From the NCBI RefSeq assembly GCF_003194625.1, contig NZ_QHKX01000001.1, forward strand, positions 868,001-932,000: a DNA stretch of 64,000 nucleotides, given 5' to 3'. This DNA comes from Nocardioides solisilvae (GTDB lineage: Bacteria; Actinomycetota; Actinomycetes; Propionibacteriales; Nocardioidaceae). Of the stretch, positions 51,415 to 60,523 are shown piece after piece; the first letter of the stretch is position 1; each line of letters opens with the position of its first letter. A program made the translations under genes and the position numbers. The notes beneath the pieces were generated by a model that was given only the letters and a program-made list of their open reading frames with translations, was not told where the DNA came from and searched no databases.

Positions 51415-52915
51415 CCTCGTCGTCCGCCCGGTCGTCGACACCGCGCACCTCGTGCGCTTCCGGGGGGCGACGGTGCGCCGCCCCCGCGTCGCGCGGATCG
51501 CGTGGGGGACGATGCTCGGGATCACCGCCGCGGTGGTGGTGGTGCCGGCCCTGGCCCCGGGCGCGGGGGCGCCGACGGGCCGGGCCTTCGACGCGCTGCT
51601 GCTGCTGCCGACCTTCATGGCGGGCTTCCTGGTCCTCGCCCTGGTCTCGGCCGTGGCCTCCGGGGGCGGCCGCGAGCTGCTGCCGCACGAGCAGGCCGTC
51701 GCCCATCCCGTCAGCCCGACCACCGACCACCTGGGCGCGCTCCTGCTCGCCCCGCTCAACATCGCGTGGCTCCTGCAGGCGTGGTTCCTCCTGGGGTCGG
51801 CGGCCTGGGCGAAGGGGCCCGACGGGCTCCTGGCGCTCGAGGTGGTCCTGCTGGTCTGGCTCGCGCTGGCCACCGCCCTGGCCCAGGTCGTGGCGTGGAG
51901 CGTGGAGGCGGTACGCCGCCGCAGCCACGGCGTCGCCGTCGTGCGGACCGCGGGGGTCGCCCTGGCGCTGGTCGCCCTCTGGCTCCAGCTCACCGACCGC
52001 TGGGGGCCGCTCCTCGACGCCCTGCCCACCCTCGAGCTGGTCGTCGCCGGCCTCGACGGCCACTCGCCGCGCTGGTGGGCGACCGTGGCCGGGATGCTGG
52101 TCGCCCTCGTCGCCACCGTGGCGCTGGGAGCCTGGCCGGCGCACCTCACCGCCCGGCGGCTCCCGCGGGACGAGCAGCGGGTCGAGAGCGCCAGCCACGC
52201 GGCGCGGCCCACCCCGTGCTCCGAGCTCGGGATGCTGCTGCGGCTCGACCGCGCCTCGGTGTGGCGGGCCGTGCCCATGCGGCGGGGGCTCGGGGTGCTG
52301 GCCGTCGGGCCCGGCCTCGTCGCGCTCGCCGGCGGGCTGACCTGGGACATGGTCGTGGTGCTGCCCGGTCTCGTGGTCAGCGGCGGCGTCCTGCTCTTCG
52401 GGGTCAACGCGTGGTCGCTCGACGGCCGGGGCGGGCTGTGGCGGGAGAGCCTGCCCGTCGACCCCGCCCTCGTCTTCCGCGCGCGCAGCCTCGTGATGGC
52501 CGAGTGGCTGCTCTCGGCGGCGGCGGTGACCGTGGTCCTGGCCTCGCTGCGGGCCGGGGTGCCCGACGCCTCCGAGGCCGCCGCCCTGCTCTGCGCCCTC
52601 GTGGTGGTGACCGCGCAGGTCGTGGCCGTCGCCATGACCTGGTCGATCCGCCGTCCCTTCTCGGTCGACCTCCGCTCCGCCCGGGCCACGCCCGCCCCTC
52701 CGGTCGTGATGGTCGGCTACTCGGCCCGCCTCGCGACCAGCACGACGATCACGGCGATGGTCTTCTCGGCCCTGTCGTGGACGGCCCCGTGGTGGGTCAG
52801 CGTCGCGGTGGCCGCGCCGTTCCTCGCCTGGTCGGGCGTGCGCTGGCGGCGCGCGCAGCGACGCTGGGTGGACGCCCCGACCCGGGCCCTGGTCGTCACG
52901 ACCGTCGCCGCCTGA
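51389..52915 (+). CDS. ABC-2 type exporter membrane protein
   Basis: 508 aa with roughly 11-12 hydrophobic segments spread along the length, starting with ITAAVVVVPALAPG and LLLLPTFMAGFLVLALV. Short Arg/Asp-rich loops lie between. No ligand domain is visible. It partners the ATPase directly upstream. Probably an exporter of a lipid-like or peptide substrate, but nothing in the neighbourhood identifies it. An unrelated lipoprotein gene converges on it. Confidence 0.82.
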   Translation: MPTAHSWTDLVVRPVVDTAHLVRFRGATVRRPRVARIAWGTMLGITAAVVVVPALAPGAGAPTGRAFDALLLLPTFMAGFLVLALVSAVASGGGRELLPHEQAVAHPVSPTTDHLGALLLAPLNIAWLLQAWFLLGSAAWAKGPDGLLALEVVLLVWLALATALAQVVAWSVEAVRRRSHGVAVVRTAGVALALVALWLQLTDRWGPLLDALPTLELVVAGLDGHSPRWWATVAGMLVALVATVALGAWPAHLTARRLPRDEQRVESASHAARPTPCSELGMLLRLDRASVWRAVPMRRGLGVLAVGPGLVALAGGLTWDMVVVLPGLVVSGGVLLFGVNAWSLDGRGGLWRESLPVDPALVFRARSLVMAEWLLSAAAVTVVLASLRAGVPDASEAAALLCALVVVTAQVVAVAMTWSIRRPFSVDLRSARATPAPPVVMVGYSARLATSTTITAMVFSALSWTAPWWVSVAVAAPFLAWSGVRWRRAQRRWVDAPTRALVVTTVAA

Positions 52916-52936
52916 CGCGACCCCGTCGACCCGCGG

Positions 52937-53515
52937 CTAGCCGGGCGGCGCGACGCGGTTGGCCTCGAGCAGGCAGGAGTCCTCGGCGGCGCGGACCGTC
53001 TCCCACGCCGGCCCACGCGGCTTGCGCAGCAGCGCGGCGCGGGCGGCGGAGCGGCTCTCGTCCTCGCTGACCTTGCGGCCGTAGCAGGCGGCGTAGGCCA
53101 TCACGTCGACCCGGCCGTTGGTGGCGAAGGTCTGCGCCCGGGTCGCGAGCTTGACGTAGTCGATGCAGTCGAACTGCGACTCCACCCACGGGTCCACCAT
53201 CCGCTTCGGGAGGCGCGGCAGCATCCCCTCGATGTTGGCGGGGTCCAGCACGCCGGCGCGCTCCAGCGCCTCCTCGCCCACCTCGCCCACCAGCTCGTCG
53301 GCGAAGCAGCCGCCCTCCTCGACGTCCTCCGGCGAGGGGTAGGCGCCCACGACCAGGTCGATCAGCCGCTGGCGGACCGAGGGGGGACCGGCCGCCTCGG
53401 GGCTGGCGGCGACCGCCGGGTCGGTGGGCGGGGGCGCGCTCGTGCACCCGCCCACGGCCAACGCCAGGGCGAGCAGCAGTGCGCCTCCCGGCACGGTCGG
53501 CACGGCTCTCGACAC
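52937..53515 (-). CDS. putative lipoprotein
   Basis: 192 aa. The signal peptide GGALLLALALAVGGC ends in a lipobox Cys at about 24, so it is likely anchored on the outer membrane face. The mature part is helical and acidic, with four further cysteines (GGCFADELV, FDCIDYVK, AACYGRKV and DSCLLEAN) that could form two disulfides. No domain is recognised. GTG start with GAGGGGAG upstream. It is transcribed alone toward the ABC permease gene. Confidence 0.78.
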   Translation of the reverse strand: MSRAVPTVPGGALLLALALAVGGCTSAPPPTDPAVAASPEAAGPPSVRQRLIDLVVGAYPSPEDVEEGGCFADELVGEVGEEALERAGVLDPANIEGMLPRLPKRMVDPWVESQFDCIDYVKLATRAQTFATNGRVDVMAYAACYGRKVSEDESRSAARAALLRKPRGPAWETVRAAEDSCLLEANRVAPPG

Positions 53516-53638
53516 GGTCGCTCCCCTCGACCCCCGCTTGCGCGGAGACCCGGCCGACGCCTCCCTGCGCGGACGGGCTTCTCCCTGGGTCGGGAGGTTA
53601 CCTGTTGGTACCCGTCCCGGGAAGGGCCGTCCGGCCCG

Positions 53639-54421
53639 TCACACCAGACGGCGGAAGAGCGGCAGCGGCGCGAGCCGGATCACCCGCGCCAGCGGCGCCC
53701 ACGGGAGCCCCGGCACGTAGGCGGAGTCCCGGCCCGCCTCGATCGCGGCGACCATCGAGCGCACGCCGCGCTCGGTCGAGGCCATGAGGGGCGGCGGGGT
53801 GGCGGACGGGCCGGTGGCGTTCATCTCCGAGGCGATGTAGCCGGGGTAGAGGACGGTGAAGGTGTACGGCGAGCCGTGCAGCTCGGCCCGCAGGCCCTCC
53901 ACGAGGTGGGCCACGCCGGCCTTGGTCGCGGCGTAGGTGGCCATCGACTTCGGCATCCCGCGGACCGCCGAGATGCTGGAGACCATCACGAGGTGGCCGC
54001 TGCCCTGCTCGCGGAAGAGCTCCATGGCGGCCTCCGTCTGGGCGAGCGCCCCGACGAAGTTGGTCATCGCGGTCTCGCGGTTGGCGTCGAACCGTCCGGT
54101 GCCCAGCGGCGCGCCCTTGCCGAGGCCGGCGTTGACGACCACCCGGGCCAGCGGGTGCCCCTGCGCGGCGAGGTCGTCGCGGAAGCCCCGGAAGACCTCG
54201 AAGACCTGGTCGTGGTCGTTGACGTCCAGGGCGCGCAGCAGCACCGGGTGGCCCGGGTGGCGGGCCTGGATCTCTGCGCGCAGCTCCTCGAGCCGGTCGG
54301 TCCGCCGCGCGCAGAGCGCCAGCGGGTGGCCGAGGGCCGCGAGCTGGCGGGCCATCTCGGCACCGAGGCCGCTGCTGGCCCCGGTGACGAGGGTGGCCCG
54401 GACGCCGGGGGTGCGGCTCAC
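53639..54421 (-). CDS. short-chain dehydrogenase/reductase
   Basis: 260 aa classical SDR. Cofactor motif ATLVTGASSGLGAEMARQLAALG (TGxxxGxG); NAG in VVVNAGLGKG; catalytic Ser in MVSSISAV and Tyr-x3-Lys in TYAATKAGV. The tail ends ARVIRLAPLPLFRRLV. The substrate is unknown. The GTG start overlaps the stop of the DUF4282 gene by 4 bp (GTGA), which links the two in one operon. Confidence 0.9.
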   Translation of the reverse strand: MSRTPGVRATLVTGASSGLGAEMARQLAALGHPLALCARRTDRLEELRAEIQARHPGHPVLLRALDVNDHDQVFEVFRGFRDDLAAQGHPLARVVVNAGLGKGAPLGTGRFDANRETAMTNFVGALAQTEAAMELFREQGSGHLVMVSSISAVRGMPKSMATYAATKAGVAHLVEGLRAELHGSPYTFTVLYPGYIASEMNATGPSATPPPLMASTERGVRSMVAAIEAGRDSAYVPGLPWAPLARVIRLAPLPLFRRLV

Positions 54422-54885
54422 GGGCGGAGGCGGTGGTGGATGTCCTCGCTCATCCGGACGACGGCGACGTAGAACTCCAGTGTCATTCGGATCAGGCACA
54501 GGTAGAGGACCAGGATGAGCGGGCCGACCACGAGGACGCCGATCCCCGCGGCCGGGCTGTCGATGAAGGCGGCCAGGACGAAGAAGAGCCAGAAGAGCGT
54601 GAGCAGCCCGACCGAGAGGGCGTAGACCGCCTTGACCACCGTGGGCGTGATGAAGCTGCTGAAGGAGAAGTCGAAGAGGCTCGCGAAGAAGCCCTTGGCC
54701 TGCGGACCCTGGGGGACGCCCGGGTCGCCGTAGCCGCCGCCGTACGCCGCGTAGCCCTGGCCGCCGTCGCCGTACCCGCCGCCGTACTGCTGGGGCTGCT
54801 GGCCCGGGTCGCCGTAGCCGTAGGGCGATTCGCCCTGGCCGCCCTGGCCGTAGGGGTTCTCGGGCGGGTTTCCGTAGCCGGACAT
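54418..54885 (-). CDS. DUF4282 domain-containing membrane protein
   Basis: 155 aa. The first 60 residues are low-complexity Gly/Tyr/Pro/Gln (YGQGGQGESPYGYGD and so on). A DUF4282 domain follows with two membrane helices (about 85-108 and 112-133, GLLTLFWLFFVLAAFI and GVLVVGPLILVLYLCLI) and the end LEFYVAVVRMSEDIHHRL. Function unknown. RBS GAGAGGGAG. First gene of the operon with the SDR. Confidence 0.86.
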   Translation of the reverse strand: MSGYGNPPENPYGQGGQGESPYGYGDPGQQPQQYGGGYGDGGQGYAAYGGGYGDPGVPQGPQAKGFFASLFDFSFSSFITPTVVKAVYALSVGLLTLFWLFFVLAAFIDSPAAGIGVLVVGPLILVLYLCLIRMTLEFYVAVVRMSEDIHHRLRP

Positions 54886-55027
54886 CTCTGTGCTCCCTCT
54901 CCCGGTCTCCCGGGTCCTCGTCGACCACGCTGCTGACGCGTGGTGGCTGCGCGCAGCCTAGTGAACGACGCCCCTCCTGCCCCGGCGCGTCCGCCCGCAA
55001 ACCTGCGCCGAGGGTTGCCGCGCCACT

Positions 55028-55055
55028 GCATACGCGGTATACATACCCGGTATGC
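55028..55055. promoter_or_regulatory. PadR operator and promoter of the ABC exporter operon
   Basis: GCATAC (55028-55033) and GTATGC (55050-55055) form an inverted repeat around GGTATACAT, which can serve as the -10 region. It lies 33 bp upstream of the padR start, as expected for autoregulation. Confidence 0.6.
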
Positions 55056-55088
55056 GGCGCACGCGGGCGCCGCGGGAGGGGGGCCGCG

Positions 55089-55646
55089 ATGTCGGTCAAG
55101 CAGGCGCTGCTGGCGCTGCTCGAGCAGGGGCCGAAGTACGGCTACCAGCTGCGCACCGAGTTCGAGGAGCGCACGGGGTCGACCTGGCCCCTCAACATCG
55201 GGCAGGTCTACACGACGCTGTCCCGGCTGGAGCGCGACGGTCTCGTGGTCGCCGGGGGCGACGACGGCGAGGGCCACGTGGTCTACCGGACGACGGAGGC
55301 GGGTCGGGCGGAGGTCGACGCGTGGTTCGGCTCGCCCGTGCCGCGCGACCAGCCGCCGCCGCGCGACGAGCTGGCGATCAAGCTGGCGATCGCGATCTCC
55401 TCGCCCGACGTCGACGTCGAGTACGTCATCCAGCAGCAGCGGACCGCCACGATGCGCGCGCTGCAGGAGCACACCCGGCTCAAGCGCAGCGGCCGGGCGG
55501 CTCGCCCCGAGGCGCCCGAGGACCTGGCCTGGAGCCTCGTCCTCGACGCCCTCGTCTTCGAGGCGGAGGCCGAGATCCGCTGGCTCGACCACTGCGAGGC
55601 GCGGCTGGCGCGCCTGGCCACCACCGGGGGAGGGACCCACTCATGA
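55089..55646 (+). CDS. PadR family transcriptional regulator
   Basis: 185 aa. The winged helix (about 1-85) has KQALLALLEQGPKYGYQLRTEFE and NIGQVYTTLSRLERDGLV, with the wing VVYRTTEAGRAEVDAWF. The C-terminal helices form the dimer. RBS GGGAGGGG. It leads a three-gene operon with an ABC ATPase and an FtsX-type permease, and probably senses the exported compound. The ATG of the ATPase overlaps its stop (ATGA). Confidence 0.92.
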   Translation: MSVKQALLALLEQGPKYGYQLRTEFEERTGSTWPLNIGQVYTTLSRLERDGLVVAGGDDGEGHVVYRTTEAGRAEVDAWFGSPVPRDQPPPRDELAIKLAIAISSPDVDVEYVIQQQRTATMRALQEHTRLKRSGRAARPEAPEDLAWSLVLDALVFEAEAEIRWLDHCEARLARLATTGGGTHS

Positions 55647-56377
55647 CCGCACGACAGCAGCACGCCCTGCTCGCGCTCACCCACGTCAGCCGCGTCCACG
55701 GCACGGGGGCCACCGAGGTGCGCGCCCTGCGCGACGTCTCCTTCGAGGTCGCCCCCGGCGAGCTCGTCGCCCTGATGGGTCCGTCGGGGTCGGGCAAGTC
55801 GACGCTGCTCCACGTCGCAGGCGGGCTCGACCAGCCGACCGGCGGCTCGGTCGCCGTCGACGGCACCGACCTGTCGAGCCTGGGCCAGGCCGAGCGGGCC
55901 CGGCTGCGCCGGACGACGATCGGCTACGTCTTCCAGGACTTCAACCTCATCCCCGCCCTCACGGCGGAGGAGAACGTCGCGCTCCCCGGCGAGCTGCACG
56001 GCCTCCGGTCGGGCGAGGCCCGGGAGGCGGCCCGCGCCGCGCTCGCCGAGCTCGGCGTCGCCGACCTGGCCGACCGGTTCCCCGACGACCTGTCGGGCGG
56101 GCAGCAGCAGCGGGTGGCGATCGCCCGCGCGGTCGCCGGCGAGCGCCGGCTGATCCTCGCCGACGAGCCGACCGGGGCGCTGGACACCAGCACCGGCGAG
56201 CAGATCCTGCGGCTGCTCCGGGAGCGCTGCGACGCCGGCGCCGCCGGGGTGCTGGTCACCCACGAGGCGCGGCACGCCGCCTGGGCCGACCGGGTCGTCT
56301 TCCTCCGCGACGGCGTCGTCGTCGACGAGGCCGACGCCGGTCTGACCGGCCTGGCCGGCATGACCGGGGCGCGCTGA
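55643..56377 (+). CDS. ABC transporter ATP-binding protein (MacB/LolD-like)
   Basis: 244 aa. Walker A is GPSGSGKST, the Q-loop is FQDFNLIP, the signature is DLSGGQQQR, Walker B is RLILADEPTGALD and the H-loop is VTHEARHA. These match the MacB/LolD branch (type VII ABC systems). It partners the large permease directly downstream and is coupled at both ends by overlapping start/stop codons. Confidence 0.93.
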   Translation: MTARQQHALLALTHVSRVHGTGATEVRALRDVSFEVAPGELVALMGPSGSGKSTLLHVAGGLDQPTGGSVAVDGTDLSSLGQAERARLRRTTIGYVFQDFNLIPALTAEENVALPGELHGLRSGEAREAARAALAELGVADLADRFPDDLSGGQQQRVAIARAVAGERRLILADEPTGALDTSTGEQILRLLRERCDAGAAGVLVTHEARHAAWADRVVFLRDGVVVDEADAGLTGLAGMTGAR

Positions 56378-59004
56378 TGGGTGCGTGGCTGCGCGGCTGG
56401 CGGCCGCTGCTGCGGCTGGCGTGGCGCGACGTGCGACGGGCCCGGGCGCGCAGCGCGCTGGTCCTGGCGCTGGTGGCCCTGCCCGTGCTGGCCGTGACGA
56501 CTGCGCTCGTCCTCACCGCCACCGCCGACGTCACCGGCGACGAGGCGCCCGAGCGCCGGCTGGGCGCCGCCGACGCCAGGATCCGGGTCGAGGGGCTCGC
56601 GCGGGTCGGGCAGACGGCCGACCCCGACCGCGGCAGCGCCTTCGGCGAGGGCCTGCGCGACGACCTGACCCTCGCCGGGGTGGGCGACGTGCTGGGCCGT
56701 GAGGTCCGCGGCATCGAGTGGGAGTCCACCGAGCTCTCCGTGCTGGTGGACGGACGAGGCGTCCGGGCCGCGGGGGAGTGGATCGACCTGCGCGACCCCC
56801 TGACCACCGGCCTCGCCACGCTCGACGAGGGCCGCCTGCCCGAGGCGCCCGGCGAGGTGATGGTCAACCGCGCGCTGGCCGACCGCGGCCCGGGCGTGGG
56901 CGAGACCCTCACCCTCGTCGACGGGAGCACCCTCGAGGTGGTCGGCGTGGGCGAGGACGCCGAGAGCCGCGCCTTCCCCCACCTGTGGTCCCCACAGCGT
57001 CCCGACGGCGTGCCCGAGGCGCAGGGCACGACCTGGCTGGTCGAGGCCGGCCCCGTCACCTGGGACGAGGTGCGCGCGCTCAACGACCGCGGCGCCTTCG
57101 TGCTCTCGCGGGCGGTGCTGGCCGACCCGCCGTCCGCGGCGGAGCTCCACCCCGAGGTGAGCGACGGCGAGGCGGACGACGCCCTGGTCGCCGCCGTCGT
57201 CCTCATCGTGGTGATGGTGCTGATCGAGGTGGTGCTGCTGGCCGGGCCGGCGTTCGCCGTGACCGCGCGGCGGCAGGCGCGGACGCTGGCGCTGATGGCG
57301 GCCGTCGGCGCGACGCCGGCGCAGGCCCGCCGGGCGGTGCTGGCGGTCGCGGTGGTCCTCGGCGGCCTCGCGGCCGTCGGCGGCGTGGTCCTCGGGATCG
57401 GGCTGGCGGCCGCGCTCCTCCCGTTCCTGGCGCGCTGGAGCGGCTCCTACCCCGGTCCCTTCGACGTGCCGTGGGCGCTGGTGCTCGGGGTGGCCTGCTG
57501 CGGCCTGCTGGCCGCGCTGCTGGCGGCCGCCGCCCCCGCCTGGCTCGCGTCGCGGGCCGACGTGGTCGCCGTGCTCGCCGGCCGCCGCGGCGACGCCGCG
57601 CCCTCGCGCCGCTCCCCGGTGCTCGGCCTGCTGCTCTTCGCCGCCGGCGTGGCGCTCGCGGTCGCCGGCACCCGCCAGGACTCCTACGGCGAGAACTGGG
57701 TGGCGCTCGCGGCGGTCGTCTGCGTGCTCGGGATGGTCCTGCTCGTGCCGGTCGTGCTCGGGCTGCTCGCCCGGCTGGGCGCGCGACTGCCCCTGCCGCT
57801 GCGGTACGCCGTCCGCGACGCCGTCCGGCACCGCACCCGCACCGTCCCGGCGGTCGCGGCGGTGGCGGCCACGGTCTGCGGCGTCGTCGCCCTGGGCATC
57901 AGCACCAGCAGCGACGCGGCGCAGAGCCGGGAGACCTACACGCCGCAGCTGCGCCACGGCGAGGCGGTCCTCGTCGCCTCGGAGGCGACGCCCGAGCAGT
58001 GGGAGCGGGCCGAGGAGGTGCTCCGCGCCGAGCTGCCGGAGGCGGACGTCAGCGTCGTCACCGGCGTCCCGGCGCCGACGGGGGAGGGCGACGTGCACGT
58101 CGCCTACCGCCCGCCGGCCACGAGCGAGGACACCTGGTTGCTGGGCGGCGTCGGCTCCACCCTGGGCACCACCGACGTCGTGGCGGAGCGGATCCCGGCG
58201 GCGCTGCGGGGGCTGGACGCGGCCGGGCGGGCCCGCGGCGACGCGGCCCTCGCGCAGGGGCGGGTCGTGGTCTTCACCGACGAGCCGGTCGAGGCCGACC
58301 GGGTCGTGGTCACCGCGACCTCCTACGACGGCCGCTCGGGCGAGGAGGAGGTGCTCGCGGACGAGGTCACCCTGCCGGCGGCGTACGTCGTGGTCGCGGA
58401 GGACGGCGGGACGCCGTTCGCGGTCCTCCCGCCGGCCTCCGCCGAGGAGCTCGGCCTGCCGGTGGCCACCACGTCGCTGCACGTGGCGGGCGCGGAGCTC
58501 GACCGTGACCGCGAGCGCGCGGTCTCCGAGGCGGTCGCGGCGACCCTGCCGTGGTCCCACCTCTACGTCGAGCGCGGCTACTTCGCGGACGACTTCGACG
58601 AGCTGGTGGCGTGGGTGCTCGGCGCGCTCGGCGCGGTGCTGATGGTCGGTGGCACGCTGACCGTCACGCTGCTCGCCCTGAGCGACGCGCGGCCCGACCT
58701 GGCCACGCTCTCCGCCGTGGGGGCCTCGCCGCGGACGCGGCGGGCGGTGGCGGCGTCGTACGCCCTGGTGGTCGGCGGGACCGGCGCGGTGCTGGGGGCG
58801 CTCGTCGGCTTCGTGCCGGGGGTGGCCGCGGCGGTCACGCTGACCCGGGACTCCTACGCCGGGCCGCAGCAGGTCGTCGGCCCGTTCGTCGAGGTGCCCT
58901 GGCTGATGATCGCGGTCGTCGTGCTGCTCCTCCCGCTGCTGACCGCCGGGGTGGTGGCGCTCGCCACCCGCTCCCAGCTGCCGCTGGTGGCGCGGGTGGA
59001 CTGA
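56377..59004 (+). CDS. FtsX-type ABC transporter permease
   Basis: 875 aa with the double FtsX layout: an N-terminal helix (about 24-46), an extracytoplasmic domain, three helices with an FtsX motif (about 275-400, TARRQARTLALMAAVGATPAQAR), a second single helix and extracytoplasmic region, and a last three-helix FtsX block (about 740-865). Such proteins act as mechanotransmission pumps that expel peptides or lipoproteins. The PadR regulator suggests inducible export of an antimicrobial or similar stress compound. Confidence 0.9.
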   Translation: MGAWLRGWRPLLRLAWRDVRRARARSALVLALVALPVLAVTTALVLTATADVTGDEAPERRLGAADARIRVEGLARVGQTADPDRGSAFGEGLRDDLTLAGVGDVLGREVRGIEWESTELSVLVDGRGVRAAGEWIDLRDPLTTGLATLDEGRLPEAPGEVMVNRALADRGPGVGETLTLVDGSTLEVVGVGEDAESRAFPHLWSPQRPDGVPEAQGTTWLVEAGPVTWDEVRALNDRGAFVLSRAVLADPPSAAELHPEVSDGEADDALVAAVVLIVVMVLIEVVLLAGPAFAVTARRQARTLALMAAVGATPAQARRAVLAVAVVLGGLAAVGGVVLGIGLAAALLPFLARWSGSYPGPFDVPWALVLGVACCGLLAALLAAAAPAWLASRADVVAVLAGRRGDAAPSRRSPVLGLLLFAAGVALAVAGTRQDSYGENWVALAAVVCVLGMVLLVPVVLGLLARLGARLPLPLRYAVRDAVRHRTRTVPAVAAVAATVCGVVALGISTSSDAAQSRETYTPQLRHGEAVLVASEATPEQWERAEEVLRAELPEADVSVVTGVPAPTGEGDVHVAYRPPATSEDTWLLGGVGSTLGTTDVVAERIPAALRGLDAAGRARGDAALAQGRVVVFTDEPVEADRVVVTATSYDGRSGEEEVLADEVTLPAAYVVVAEDGGTPFAVLPPASAEELGLPVATTSLHVAGAELDRDRERAVSEAVAATLPWSHLYVERGYFADDFDELVAWVLGALGAVLMVGGTLTVTLLALSDARPDLATLSAVGASPRTRRAVAASYALVVGGTGAVLGALVGFVPGVAAAVTLTRDSYAGPQQVVGPFVEVPWLMIAVVVLLLPLLTAGVVALATRSQLPLVARVD

Positions 59005-59022
59005 CGGGTGGCGGGAATGTCG

Positions 59023-59049
59023 CACCGGGCCCACGGGGTTGGCCCGGTG
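59023..59049 (+). terminator. hairpin terminator after the PadR-ABC operon
   Basis: Perfect 9-bp stem CACCGGGCC / GGCCCGGTG with a 9-nt loop, 18 bp after the permease stop. It overlaps the upstream candidate GTG start of the next gene, which favours the later ATG. Confidence 0.65.
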
Positions 59050-59078
59050 TGACTGCCCCCGCCGAGCCCGCTCCCGCC

Positions 59079-60110
59079 ATGCCCGCCCTGTCCGTCCTCG
59101 ACCTGGTCCCGGTGCGCAGCGACCAGACCACCGGCGACGCCGTCGCCGCCTCGCTGGCGCTGGCCCGGACCGCCGACGAGCTGGGCTACACCCGCTACTG
59201 GCTGGCCGAGCACCACAACATGCCGGCCGTCGCGGCGACCAACCCGCCGCTGCTGATCGCGATGGTCGCCGCGGCGACGTCGCGGATCCGGGTGGGCAGC
59301 GGCGGCGTCATGCTGCCCAACCACTCACCGCTGGTGGTGGCCGAGCAGTTCGCGCTGCTCGAGGCGGCGTACCCCGACCGGATCGACCTCGGCATCGGCC
59401 GGGCGCCCGGCACCGACCCGCTCACCCGCTACGCGCTGCGGATGGGCGCCGGCGGCGGCGAGGACCCGGTCGCGCAGTTCCCGACCTACGTCGACGACAT
59501 CATCACCCTGATGTCCGAGCACGGCGCCGCGATGGAGGTTGCAGGCCGGCGACACCCGCTGCGAGCCACCCCCAAGGCCGCCTCGACCGCGCCGGTCTGG
59601 CTGCTCGGCTCCTCGGACTACTCCGCCCGGCTGGCCGCCGAGCGGGGCCTGCCCTACGTCTTCGCCCACCACTTCTCGGGGCAGGGCACCGCCGAGGCGC
59701 TCGAGCTCTACCGGTCGTCGTACCGGCCCTCCGAGCGCTTCGCCGAGCCGCGCACCTTCCTCACCGTCAACGCCTGCGTCGCGGAGACCGAGGAGGAGGC
59801 GCGCCGGCTGGTCCGGCCGCAGGTGCTGCAGATGCTGGCGATCGTCACCGGCGGCACGCTGACGCCGCAGTCGCTGGTCGAGGAGGCGGAGCAGGTCGAG
59901 ATCGCCGAGGGCCAGCAGGGGATCGCCCGCGGGATGATGAACCGCTGGGTGATCGACGACGCCGCCGGCGCCCGCGCCCGGATCGCCGAGCTGGCCGCGA
60001 CCTTCGGGGTCGACGAGGTGATGGTCCACCCGGTCGCGGGCTCGTACGCCGGCACGCCGGCCGCCGCGACCCCCGCGCGCGAGGAGACGCTGCGCCTGCT
60101 CGCCGGCTGA
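59079..60110 (+). CDS. LLM class flavin-dependent oxidoreductase
   Basis: 343 aa from the ATG at 59079 (353 aa if the GTG at 59049 is used). Luciferase-like TIM barrel: LSVLDLVPVRSDQTTGDA, YWLAEHHNMPAVA, RIRVGSGGVMLPNHSPLVVAEQF and DLGIGRAPGTDPLT. These match the bacterial MsnO8/YhbW-type group. The enzyme should use reduced FMN. Substrate unknown. The ATG is preferred because a terminator hairpin covers the GTG. Confidence 0.88.
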   Translation: MPALSVLDLVPVRSDQTTGDAVAASLALARTADELGYTRYWLAEHHNMPAVAATNPPLLIAMVAAATSRIRVGSGGVMLPNHSPLVVAEQFALLEAAYPDRIDLGIGRAPGTDPLTRYALRMGAGGGEDPVAQFPTYVDDIITLMSEHGAAMEVAGRRHPLRATPKAASTAPVWLLGSSDYSARLAAERGLPYVFAHHFSGQGTAEALELYRSSYRPSERFAEPRTFLTVNACVAETEEEARRLVRPQVLQMLAIVTGGTLTPQSLVEEAEQVEIAEGQQGIARGMMNRWVIDDAAGARARIAELAATFGVDEVMVHPVAGSYAGTPAAATPAREETLRLLAG

Positions 60111-60473
60111 CTAGCCCCGGCGCGCCTCCCGGCCCGCGTCCCGGCGCGCGTCCCTGGCGAGCCGGGCGCCCAGGCGAAGTGTCGAGGCGGCGAGCCAGAG
60201 GGCCAGCGCCGCGCGCGCGACGTACGTCGCCACCACGCCGACGAGGAAGCCGACCAGGGCGCCGGGCGTGCCGGCCACCAGCCCGCCGACGAGGACGGGA
60301 GCCAGGAGCGCCACGAGCATGACGGCGACGTAGGCGCCGTCGACCACGACGTTCCCGGCGAGGTCGCGCCGGAACTGCCGGCCCAGCCTCCGTCGCGGGG
60401 TCGACGGGGTCCGCAGCTCGCGGGCGAAGTGTCCCCAGAACCCGCGCTCGTCCTCGCTCACGCGGCCCATCAT
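60111..60473 (-). CDS. small membrane protein, hypothetical
   Basis: About 120 aa. A charged N-terminus (MMGRVSEDERGFWGHF, then RRRLGRQFRRDL) precedes two long hydrophobic stretches (VVVDGAYVAVMLVALLAPVLVGG and TPGALVGFLVGVVATYVARAALALWL region), then a basic tail (ARDARRDAGREARRG). No family is recognised. Its stop codon directly follows the convergent LLM gene. Start position is uncertain (ATG at 60473 or 60470, or a nearby GTG). Confidence 0.6.
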   Translation of the reverse strand: MMGRVSEDERGFWGHFARELRTPSTPRRRLGRQFRRDLAGNVVVDGAYVAVMLVALLAPVLVGGLVAGTPGALVGFLVGVVATYVARAALALWLAASTLRLGARLARDARRDAGREARRG

Positions 60474-60523
60474 CGCGTGGTCGGGGGCCGGCTGACCGGG
60501 GTGTCCAGCCCTGCTGTCCCCGC

